A stretch of DNA of 47,449 bases from Clostridia bacterium (lineage in GTDB: Bacteria; Bacillota; Clostridia; DSM-8532; SZUA-474): positions 1-47,449 of the forward strand of contig QKEK01000037.1 in NCBI GenBank assembly GCA_003251775.1, written 5' to 3'. Under the pieces are notes generated by a model. That model was given only the letters and a program-made list of their open reading frames with translations. It searched no databases and was not told the origin of the DNA. Positions 1-7,965 of this stretch are shown here, piece by piece. The translations under genes were made by a program, and so were the position numbers. Within the stretch, counting starts at the first letter, position 1. Each line of letters begins with the position of its first letter.

Positions 1-594
1 CCTTCTGGGCGTGCAGGTGGATATACAGCACATAAGCCTGATGAGGATCGCTCATACAAGACATATAATCATTTGATAGAAGAGCTTCTGATAGCACTTG
101 GCGGAAGAGCCGCTGAAGAGTTGGTTTTAGGAGAAATTAGTACTGGTGCATATGGAGACCTAAAGCATGTAAACAGAGTAGCAAGAAGTATGATTACTAA
201 ATTTGGAATGAGTAAGAAGCTAGGTAACATGATCTTTGGTGGAGACAATGATGAGGTGTTCTTAGGCAAAACCTACGCTCAAACCAAGGATTATAGTGAA
301 GAGGTATCAGCTATTATTGACAATGAGGTTAAGGAAATCATTGACAATGCATACGGTAAAATTAAATCTATATTAACAGAGAACTTAGATAGGCTTCACA
401 ACATTGCAAATGCACTATTGGAAAGGGAGCGTCTGGAGGGTACAGAATTCGAAGACATATTTAATAACGGCTTCACACCTAAGGCAATTGAAGCAAAAGA
501 GGATAATAAACAATTAGATGACAAGACTAATGTATCTATTAGTCCAGAAGGTGTTGCACCTGAAGCAGACAAGGATAGTGAGAACAAAGGCTAA
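1..594 (+). CDS. ftsH: ATP-dependent zinc metalloprotease FtsH, C-terminal part (5' truncated by window start)
   Basis: Open from base 1 in frame: PSGRAGGYTAHKPDEDRSYKTYNHLIEELLIALGGRAAEELVLGEISTGAYGDLKHVNRVARSMITKFGMS...; typical FtsH peptidase-domain sequence. Confidence 0.95.
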   Translation, partial: PSGRAGGYTAHKPDEDRSYKTYNHLIEELLIALGGRAAEELVLGEISTGAYGDLKHVNRVARSMITKFGMSKKLGNMIFGGDNDEVFLGKTYAQTKDYSEEVSAIIDNEVKEIIDNAYGKIKSILTENLDRLHNIANALLERERLEGTEFEDIFNNGFTPKAIEAKEDNKQLDDKTNVSISPEGVAPEADKDSENKG

Positions 595-631
595 CTGTCT
601 GTACATGAAGTTGAGACTAATTGTAAATTGT

Positions 632-678
632 AGAGGCCGACATAAAGGTATTAACCCTATATGTTAGGTCTCTTTTTG
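632..678 (+). terminator. Rho-independent terminator after ftsH
   Basis: agaggccgacata ... tatgttaggtctct followed by ttttt. Confidence 0.65.
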
Positions 679-817
679 TTGTAAGAACAGCAAGGTATTA
701 TTATATTAGCAACAAGGTTCTTAAGCTGTCGGCTATCTCTTATAGCACTAATGGCATAGATAGCCTAGATTAAATTAACAATAAACATATATCAGATAAG
801 TGATAAGGAAGGTAAAA

Positions 818-933
818 GGTTGAAAGAAAATGACCAATTAAAACGAGTTAAATAGACAAGGTATAAATATATGATTTTCTTTCAACCCAGATTTGTGCCT
901 GAAGAAAGGGATGGACATAAGTATGAAGTGTAA
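818..933 (+). promoter_or_regulatory. Leader element copy 1: 14-bp inverted repeat (818-831 / 874-887) plus leader micro-ORF 871-933 (MIFFQPRFVPEERDGHKYEV)
   Basis: ggttgaaagaaaat...attttctttcaacc; closely similar element on the minus strand at 29452-29563 upstream of another gene. Confidence 0.7.
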
Positions 934-2068
934 TACTTTAATCAATTTACTAAGTGAATACAATGCACAAAACATAATAGCAATTAAGCAATTAAACCCT
1001 GAAAGGGTAATCTTTCTTTCTGGAAGAAGTGAGCTTGAAAATGATATTTATGGTAACCTTAAAGCTATAATCAAAGAAAGAGGCTATCAAGGTAAAATTA
1101 TACGTGAGGTGTATACCGCGGGCAAGCTAGAAAGCATAAGTAGCATTATTAACAGGTACAAAACAAATGAAACAGTAATTAATCTGTCAGGTGGAGGGAG
1201 ACTGTCAAAGCTGTTAGCAAGACAGGCTGGTATCAAATATGACATTCAATGTGTATATATTGATTTATCAGAACAGAGTATGCTTTTACTTAAAAACAAC
1301 GGAGAGCTTGAGGTGATAGCATCTGATTTACCGGACATAACAGTTAGCGATATTATTGATATAGCTGGAGGAGAGGTTATAACACAAGCCTCTGATATCT
1401 ATGGAAAATCAATATATTTGGAATATATTGATTTTTTGGTCAATAACTATGATATGTGGAGCGAGGTAAGAGTTATTTTAAAAGATAAAAAACGTATACG
1501 TCATAACTACAATTATCCGTATAATATTATGATAAGTTTAAATAGGATTAAAAGAGAAACAATGATTTTGCTCTTTAATTTTGCAAAGAGTCTAAAGCAA
1601 TACAGGTTAGCAACGAATTATTTTTCTGTTGAAAATCAGCTTGAGATCAGATTTTCTAATAGGGAGGCAAAAAACTTTATATGTATTGTAGGAAATTGGC
1701 TTGAGGTTCTCACATATAAGGTTGTAAAGGAGATACGTGGGATAGATGATGTGAAGAGTGGTGTAAGATTTTTATGGGATGAAGATACGCCCTTGGTAGA
1801 AAATGAATTGGATGTTATCGCATCATCGCAGTCTATTCTTGCTTGCATTTCTTGTAAGGATACCTATCAATATGACACAGCAGAGCTAAACGAATTAGAA
1901 ATATACTCTCGGAAAATAGGTGGAGATCTTGTTAAAAAGGTACTTGTTGCCACATTGGAACCAGAGAATAGAATTGTTATGGATAGAGCTTATGAGATGG
2001 GAATCAATATTATTATTTTTGATGGAAATATAGAACAATTTAAAAAAAGACTAGGTGAGGTAATTTAG
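911..2068 (+). CDS. CARF domain plus PD-(D/E)XK nuclease, Card1/Can2-like (DUF1887-type) protein
   Basis: N-terminal Rossmann-like CARF pattern (VINLSGGGRLSKLLARQAG); C-terminal GNWLEVLTYKVVKEIRGIDDVKSGVRFLWDEDTPLVENELDVIASSQSILACISCKDT matches restriction-like ENELDV...ISCK motifs. ORF track opens at 893 (TTG); ATG at 911 or 923 is more likely. Confidence 0.75.
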   Translation: MDISMKCNTLINLLSEYNAQNIIAIKQLNPERVIFLSGRSELENDIYGNLKAIIKERGYQGKIIREVYTAGKLESISSIINRYKTNETVINLSGGGRLSKLLARQAGIKYDIQCVYIDLSEQSMLLLKNNGELEVIASDLPDITVSDIIDIAGGEVITQASDIYGKSIYLEYIDFLVNNYDMWSEVRVILKDKKRIRHNYNYPYNIMISLNRIKRETMILLFNFAKSLKQYRLATNYFSVENQLEIRFSNREAKNFICIVGNWLEVLTYKVVKEIRGIDDVKSGVRFLWDEDTPLVENELDVIASSQSILACISCKDTYQYDTAELNELEIYSRKIGGDLVKKVLVATLEPENRIVMDRAYEMGINIIIFDGNIEQFKKRLGEVI

Positions 2069-2207
2069 TTTATAAATAGATTTCACTGAAACGTGTGCAG
2101 AGAAGCTACTTGAGAAAATATAAGAAAAACAAGCTTGATAAGACAAGGTTACTATCAGTACTAGTTTTCATATACTATAGCAGATCTTTTATTAGGAGAC
2201 ATATTGT

Positions 2208-2534
2208 ATGATAATAAAAATTCTTATCAATCTGTTTGCTATATATGGTATAATAGCTTTAGTCAGAAGTGTTATATACTGGCTAGCTTATCGAAAGGAA
2301 AAGAGACTTTTTGTAAATAAGCTAATACTCTCTATTGAAGACCCCGACTGCAACATTGAGGGAATTGTAAGAACAATAGACAAAAAGTATTTACAAGCTA
2401 TGCTATTGACAGACGGGGAGCTTTATGTGCTTAATAATACCAAAAATGAAAGTATAAGTATTATTCTAGAGAGGCTGTATGCGGACTCAGGGAGTTCATT
2501 AGCAGGGTATAAAATTGTAAGCAAAAATAAGTAA
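2208..2534 (+). CDS. Small hypothetical membrane-anchored protein
   Basis: 108 aa ORF with N-terminal hydrophobic segment (IKILINLFAIYGIIALVRSVIYWLAY). Confidence 0.6.
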   Translation: MIIKILINLFAIYGIIALVRSVIYWLAYRKEKRLFVNKLILSIEDPDCNIEGIVRTIDKKYLQAMLLTDGELYVLNNTKNESISIILERLYADSGSSLAGYKIVSKNK

Positions 2535-2553
2535 GCATATAAGTAGGGTTAGG

Positions 2554-4776
2554 ATGGAAACAGTTGAGGGATTGATTGAAAGTATAATATACGCAAATGA
2601 GCAGAATGGCTATACTGTTTGCGAGCTTCGTTCGGGCAGGAAGCTTATTACTGTAGTTGGGTATATGCCAGAAATAAATGAGGGAGAGACACTAAAGGTT
2701 AACGGCGTATGGGTTAATCATCAGGATTATGGCCAGCAGCTCAAGGCTGAATATTTTGAAAGGGTACTTCCAACAGAGATATCTGCAATAGAGAGGTATC
2801 TAGCTTCAGGTGTTATTAAAGGAATAGGAGCAAAAACAGCCAAGAGGATTGTAGAGCTATTTGGAAAAGAAACCTTCAGCATTTTGGAGTTTGAGCCTGA
2901 GCGGCTTGAAACAATTAAAGGTATGACTCATAAAAAAGCTATGGCTGTAAGTGAAATATTTAAGGCACAGCAAGGTATGAGAACGGTCACAATGTTCTTT
3001 CAAAAGTATGGGATATCTGCACTATATGCTTCCAAAATATATAAGCTTTATGGTGCAAATTCAATTGATGAAATTAAGGGAAATCCATATAAGCTAACAG
3101 ATGAAAAGATAGGAATTGGATTTAAAACGGCTGATAAGATGGCAGTAGCTGTGGGAATAGATAGAGTATCAAAATTCAGGATTCAAAGTGGAGTTAAGTA
3201 TGTCCTTTCAAGAGCCGCTATGGATGGAAATACATATCTTCCTCAGACGTTGTTGCTTAACTTATCTTCAGAATTATTAGGAGTGAGATTAGAGGAGATT
3301 GAAGATGTACTTGTTCTTCTCGCTCTTGAGGATTCTATTTACGTAGAAAAAAACACAGATAATGAAGCTAGGATTTACCTAAGTGCCTTTCAGCAAGCAG
3401 AGCTTGGAATATGCAACCGACTGAAGATGATGTCATTATGTACATTAGAGCTAGAGGATATAAAGCTTAATGCTAAAATTAAGACAATAGAGGAGACAGA
3501 GGGTATCCAGCTTGCCAAAAAACAGAAGGAGGCTATTATAAAAGCACTAAAAAGTAGGGTAATGGTAATAACGGGAGGACCAGGTACAGGTAAGACTACT
3601 ATTATAAAATGTATTCTTTCTTTATTACAGGAGGAAGGCTTGAAAACGCTACTTGCTGCACCTACAGGAAGAGCAGCGAAAAGAATGAGTGAAGCAACCG
3701 GATTTGAAGCTAAAACGTTACATAGACTTTTAGAAATGGCGTATTCCCCAGATTCGGACAAGCCTGTATTTAACAGAGGAGAGGATAACCCCATAGATGC
3801 AGATATTATCATTGTAGATGAGATGTCAATGGTAGACACGCTTTTGATGTATTACTTATTAAAGGCAATTGAAACTGGGACAAGACTAATTCTTGTAGGC
3901 GACATGGATCAATTACCCTCAGTAGGTGCCGGAAGGGTTCTTGCAGATATAATAGAAAGTCAGCAAATAGATACTGTGAAATTAGATGAAATATTCAGGC
4001 AAGCACAGGAGAGTATGATAGTTGTAAACGCTCATAGAATTAATGCAGGGGAGTACCCGAAAATAAATATTAAAGGCAAAGACTTTTTCTTTATGAAGAA
4101 GAATAGTGGTGAGGATATAGTTAGTGCTATTGTAGACCTTTGTGACAGAAGACTTCCCCAAAGCTATGGGTATAACTCTATTAAGGATATTCAGGTGCTA
4201 ACTCCAACTAAAAAGGGTAGTATTGGTGTGATTAACCTGAATAATGCGTTGCAGCAGGTGCTTAATCCATCTCAAAAGGGAAAAGCAGAGAAGACCGTTA
4301 GGGATTTTGTGCTTAGAGAAGGGGATAGGGTGATGCAGATAAAGAATAATTATAGCCTTAAATGGATAGATATAAACAACTCCAATATAAAGGGAGAAGG
4401 AGTATTTAATGGTGACATGGGTATAATTAGCAAGATAGATGAGGATATGAAGGTGGTTACAGTTGAGTTTGACGACGATAGGGTAGCCGATTATGATTAT
4501 GATTTATTGGATGAGCTACAGCTATCATACGCTATAACCATACATAAAAGTCAGGGAAGCGAATTCCCTGTTGTAATAATTCCTATGTATAGTATGCCAC
4601 CTATGCTAATGAATAGAAATCTACTGTATACAGCGGTAACGAGAGCCAAAACACTGGTTATATTAGTGGGATGGGACAGTATAATGTGTAAAATGGTTGA
4701 TAACAAAAAGGAAAATGAACGCTATTCTGCATTGAAGGATAAGCTAAGCTTTAATGGGAAAGATGTAGTAATTTGA
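2554..4776 (+). CDS. recD2: RecD2-type SF1B DNA helicase
   Basis: 740 aa; GGPGTGKTTIIKCIL Walker A, IIVDEMSMVD, GDMDQLPSVGAG, AITIHKSQGSEFPVVIIP, LLYTAVTRAK; N-terminal HhH region. Confidence 0.95.
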   Translation: METVEGLIESIIYANEQNGYTVCELRSGRKLITVVGYMPEINEGETLKVNGVWVNHQDYGQQLKAEYFERVLPTEISAIERYLASGVIKGIGAKTAKRIVELFGKETFSILEFEPERLETIKGMTHKKAMAVSEIFKAQQGMRTVTMFFQKYGISALYASKIYKLYGANSIDEIKGNPYKLTDEKIGIGFKTADKMAVAVGIDRVSKFRIQSGVKYVLSRAAMDGNTYLPQTLLLNLSSELLGVRLEEIEDVLVLLALEDSIYVEKNTDNEARIYLSAFQQAELGICNRLKMMSLCTLELEDIKLNAKIKTIEETEGIQLAKKQKEAIIKALKSRVMVITGGPGTGKTTIIKCILSLLQEEGLKTLLAAPTGRAAKRMSEATGFEAKTLHRLLEMAYSPDSDKPVFNRGEDNPIDADIIIVDEMSMVDTLLMYYLLKAIETGTRLILVGDMDQLPSVGAGRVLADIIESQQIDTVKLDEIFRQAQESMIVVNAHRINAGEYPKINIKGKDFFFMKKNSGEDIVSAIVDLCDRRLPQSYGYNSIKDIQVLTPTKKGSIGVINLNNALQQVLNPSQKGKAEKTVRDFVLREGDRVMQIKNNYSLKWIDINNSNIKGEGVFNGDMGIISKIDEDMKVVTVEFDDDRVADYDYDLLDELQLSYAITIHKSQGSEFPVVIIPMYSMPPMLMNRNLLYTAVTRAKTLVILVGWDSIMCKMVDNKKENERYSALKDKLSFNGKDVVI

Positions 4777-4830
4777 TATTAGTAAATTAACAATATCAAT
4801 AAAAAAGTAGAATTATTAAATTGAGAAAGC

Positions 4831-4910
4831 TATAAGTAAAGTTAATTAATAATGAGAGTAAAGTTAAATTAATAAAAGAGAGTAAAGTTAAATTAATAAT
4901 TGTGAGCAAA
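4831..4910 (+). repeat. Short tandem repeat (~23-24 bp unit, about 3 copies) in 5' UTR of ABC transporter operon
   Basis: tataagtaaagttaattaataat / gagagtaaagttaaattaataaaa / gagagtaaagttaaattaataatt. Confidence 0.75.
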
Positions 4911-4920
4911 GGGGAATATT

Positions 4921-5619
4921 ATGCTAAAGGTAAATGAAGTAACAAAAAAATATGGAAAGGTAGTAGCTGTTGACAAGCTGAGCTTAAGCGTTGAAGCAGG
5001 TGAAATTGGAGTATTGCTGGGACCGAACGGTGCGGGAAAAAGTACAATAATAAAATGTATCGGTAGATTACTCAGGTATGAGGGTGAAATAACAGTCTGT
5101 GGACTAGACAATAAAAGGATAGAGGCAAAAAAGCTATTCGCCTATGTACCAGAAACACCAGCGTTATATGATGCTTTAACAGTTCGAGAGCATATTGAGT
5201 TTATCGCAAGGGCGTATGACCTAAAGGATTATAAGGAATATGCAGAACAACTACTAGCAAGATTTGACTTAAGTGATAAAGCCGATAAGCTTGGAAAGGC
5301 ACTCTCAAAGGGGATGCAGCAAAAGGTCAGCATTTGCTGTGCGGCAGTAATTAAGCCGAAGGTAATGATGTTTGATGAGCCGATGATAGGGCTTGACCCA
5401 AAGGCGATTAAGGAGCTTAAAAAGCTTTTTATTGAGCTAAAGGAGCAGGGATGTACTCTCCTTATAAGTACACATATTATAGATAGCATAAAAGAAATAT
5501 GGGATAAGGTACTAATAATGAACAAAGGAAAAATCGTTGAAAACATGCTTCGTGAGGAAATTGGTAATGATAACGAGATTGAGGAGCTGTTTTTTAGGGT
5601 AACGGAGGGGAAGGAATGA
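4921..5619 (+). CDS. ABC transporter ATP-binding protein
   Basis: LLGPNGAGKSTIIKCIGRL Walker A, LSKGMQQKVSICCA signature, VMMFDEPMIGLDP Walker B. Confidence 0.93.
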   Translation: MLKVNEVTKKYGKVVAVDKLSLSVEAGEIGVLLGPNGAGKSTIIKCIGRLLRYEGEITVCGLDNKRIEAKKLFAYVPETPALYDALTVREHIEFIARAYDLKDYKEYAEQLLARFDLSDKADKLGKALSKGMQQKVSICCAAVIKPKVMMFDEPMIGLDPKAIKELKKLFIELKEQGCTLLISTHIIDSIKEIWDKVLIMNKGKIVENMLREEIGNDNEIEELFFRVTEGKE

Positions 5620-7181
5620 GTTCATTATTATATATATTAAAACGTACTTTAGTAAATATGCTAAAGGGGCTAATAAAAAAACCTGTAGCCTTGATTGCCT
5701 ATATTCTAATTGCAGGCTTCTTTATTACAATTTCAATTTTGTCTGGCTTAGACGGTGAAGCTACGAAAAAAAGTGTAGATATGGATATAGTAAAGGCTAT
5801 TTTAGTAGGCTATACTAGCTTTTTACTGCTAATGACATTAATCACAAGTCTATCAAATGGGGTATCTTTTTTTAGAATGGCAGATGTCAATTTCTTGTTT
5901 ACCTCTCCAATAAAAGCAGGAAGTATACTTATTTACGGTTTTATTAAGCAATTAGGTGTAAACCTTTTAGTTACGCTTTTTATTGGGTTTCAATACCCTA
6001 ACTGGAAACGAATGTTTGGCTTTAGGGATGGGGCAGGAATAGTGCTTTTTATAGTTTATATTTTAATGGTAATAGTAACCTCTGTCTTAGGTATGATCTT
6101 ATACTCATATATAGCCAGAAAGCCTAAAAGGAGAAAAATTATTACTAATCTTATCTACGTGCTAATCGTTAGTTTCTCGCTTCCTGTAGTAATTCAAAGT
6201 ATAAAAACTGGAGACATATTAAGAAGTGCAATAGATTACTTTTCTAATGATACTATAAAATATATACCCATAATCGGTTGGTTTAGAGAGCTTCTTTTGG
6301 GTGCTTTTATAGGAATTACGTCTGGATTTATTATTAATGCTGGGATAGTGCTGGCAGTTTCAGTTATTATATTTATATATCTGTATAGAATGGATACTGA
6401 CTTTTTTGAGGATGTGCTTTCTAACACTGAGATGAAAGAGACTGCTTTGAATACAATAAGAACTGGTAAGGCAGGAATTGTTTATTCCAGTAATCGAAAA
6501 TACAAAAAAATTAAATTTTCCTTCACCATGTCAGGTAGTAAAGCTATTTTCCAAAAACAATTACTTGAGAATCGTAAACGTGGTGTATGGATAATAAGTT
6601 GGAAAACCATAATTTTACTAGCAGCAGCTATTATAGGAGCGTTCTCTATAAAGATTGAGAGTGAGAAATTGATATCCATATATTTAGGTGCATCTGTTTA
6701 CGTTATGCTAGTATTCACAATGGCGGTTGCTTGGGGTGGAGAGCTATCAAAGCATTATATTTACCTAATCCCTGCATCTAGCTTTAGTAAGATGCTATAC
6801 TCAACAGTAACAGAGATAATTAAGACACTTATAGAAGGGATACTTGTAATAGGTGTTCCCGGCTTAATTGTGGGCTGTCCAATAGTAACCTTGATAATTT
6901 CCATTATGCTTTATGTTAGCATGGGGATGATATTTATTTATTCAGACCTGTTCTTAAGAAGGGTATTTGGCAAAATACATGGTAATATGCTACGGATTTT
7001 CTTCAGAGGATTCTTAGTTATGTTTGTTCTTATGCCTGTGGTTATCAGTGTTATTGTGGTGGTAACTATTACAAAAAGCTTTCCACTAGCTTTTTCTGTA
7101 GGCACAGGAGTAAATCTTTTATTAGTTGCTATATTTATGCTGGTTGGAGTAGGGTTGTTTGACAATCCTGAGTTTGACTAA
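5616..7181 (+). CDS. ABC exporter permease (multi-TM, 521 aa)
   Basis: ATGA overlap with preceding ATPase; multiple hydrophobic segments. Confidence 0.8.
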   Translation: MSSLLYILKRTLVNMLKGLIKKPVALIAYILIAGFFITISILSGLDGEATKKSVDMDIVKAILVGYTSFLLLMTLITSLSNGVSFFRMADVNFLFTSPIKAGSILIYGFIKQLGVNLLVTLFIGFQYPNWKRMFGFRDGAGIVLFIVYILMVIVTSVLGMILYSYIARKPKRRKIITNLIYVLIVSFSLPVVIQSIKTGDILRSAIDYFSNDTIKYIPIIGWFRELLLGAFIGITSGFIINAGIVLAVSVIIFIYLYRMDTDFFEDVLSNTEMKETALNTIRTGKAGIVYSSNRKYKKIKFSFTMSGSKAIFQKQLLENRKRGVWIISWKTIILLAAAIIGAFSIKIESEKLISIYLGASVYVMLVFTMAVAWGGELSKHYIYLIPASSFSKMLYSTVTEIIKTLIEGILVIGVPGLIVGCPIVTLIISIMLYVSMGMIFIYSDLFLRRVFGKIHGNMLRIFFRGFLVMFVLMPVVISVIVVVTITKSFPLAFSVGTGVNLLLVAIFMLVGVGLFDNPEFD

Positions 7182-7186
7182 ATCCT

Positions 7187-7223
7187 AATTGATATTGACA
7201 ACCAATATCAATTATGCTATAAT
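7187..7223 (+). promoter_or_regulatory. feo promoter (TTGACA-N17-TATAAT) overlapped by an 11-bp inverted-repeat operator
   Basis: TTGACA 7195-7200, TATAAT 7218-7223; IR aattgatattg (7187-7197) acaac caatatcaatt (7203-7213). Confidence 0.7.
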
Positions 7224-7301
7224 TTAAGTATATTGTTGTTATATATTTATACGCTATAACAACGCAAAAAGCTTAATTTAAGTAGCTTAATTATAGGGGG
7301 G

Positions 7302-7523
7302 TTGGATATGCCGTTAACTATGCTATCTGTTGGAAAAGAAGCAAAAATAGATTACTGTAGAGCAAATGATAAGACCAAAAAGTATCTCGAGGACCTTGGG
7401 TTGATACCTGGTGCGATAGTGTCAATTGTTTCTGAGCTTGGTGGAAACCTTATACTATCAGTTAAGGACTCAAGGATTGCACTTAGTAAAGGAGTGGCAA
7501 GTCAATTAATTGTAGAAAGCTAA
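7302..7523 (+). CDS. feoA: FeoA domain protein (first)
   Basis: 73 aa; KYLEDLGLIPGAIVSIVSELGGNLILSVKDSRIALSKGVASQLIV. Confidence 0.85.
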   Translation: MDMPLTMLSVGKEAKIDYCRANDKTKKYLEDLGLIPGAIVSIVSELGGNLILSVKDSRIALSKGVASQLIVES

Positions 7524-7567
7524 TAAATCAAATAAGCTAATAAAGCTGATAAAGGGGGTGTTTTTAT

Positions 7568-7789
7568 ATGAAAACACTGAAGGAATTAAAGCCTGGTGAA
7601 ATAGCTGTAATAAAAAGCGTAACAGGTGAAGGTATAGTAAAAAGAAGGCTTATGGATATGGGAGTAACTAGAGGTACTGAAGTTTTGGTTAGAAAGGTTG
7701 CACCACTTGGAGACCCTATTGAGGTTAACATACGTGGGTACGAGCTGACCTTTAGAAAATCAGAAGCAGAAAACATAATAATTGAGTAA
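7568..7789 (+). CDS. feoA: FeoA domain protein (second)
   Basis: 73 aa; LKELKPGEIAVIKSVTGEGIVKRRLMDMGVTRGTEVLVRKVAPLGDPIEVNIRGYELTFRKSEAENI. Confidence 0.93.
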   Translation: MKTLKELKPGEIAVIKSVTGEGIVKRRLMDMGVTRGTEVLVRKVAPLGDPIEVNIRGYELTFRKSEAENIIIE

Positions 7790-7965
7790 CAAATGCTACC
7801 TAATAAACAGAGGTAGCAAAAATTTTCTCTTATAATGATAACGATAATCAATATAAATTAACGGAAATACAATGAGGTTATTAAGTTAATCGCTATCCTT
7901 GTTAGTGTCAATTGCTTGGAGTTTTATTAAAAAATATGGTTTTTAATGATGAAAGGGGTATAGAA

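Noticed and set aside
3390-3839. 149-aa minus-strand ORF opposite recD2 (and similar antisense ORFs at 42931-43458, 15102-15485, 34726-35190, 22067-22573)
   Set aside because: Antisense shadow ORFs with Ser/Ile/Leu-rich translations opposite well-supported genes.
4831-4910. Possible CRISPR array
   Set aside because: Contiguous short AT-rich tandem units with no spacers and no cas genes.
4901-5111. 72-aa minus-strand ORF opposite the ABC ATPase start
   Set aside because: Antisense to the Walker A region; no independent evidence.
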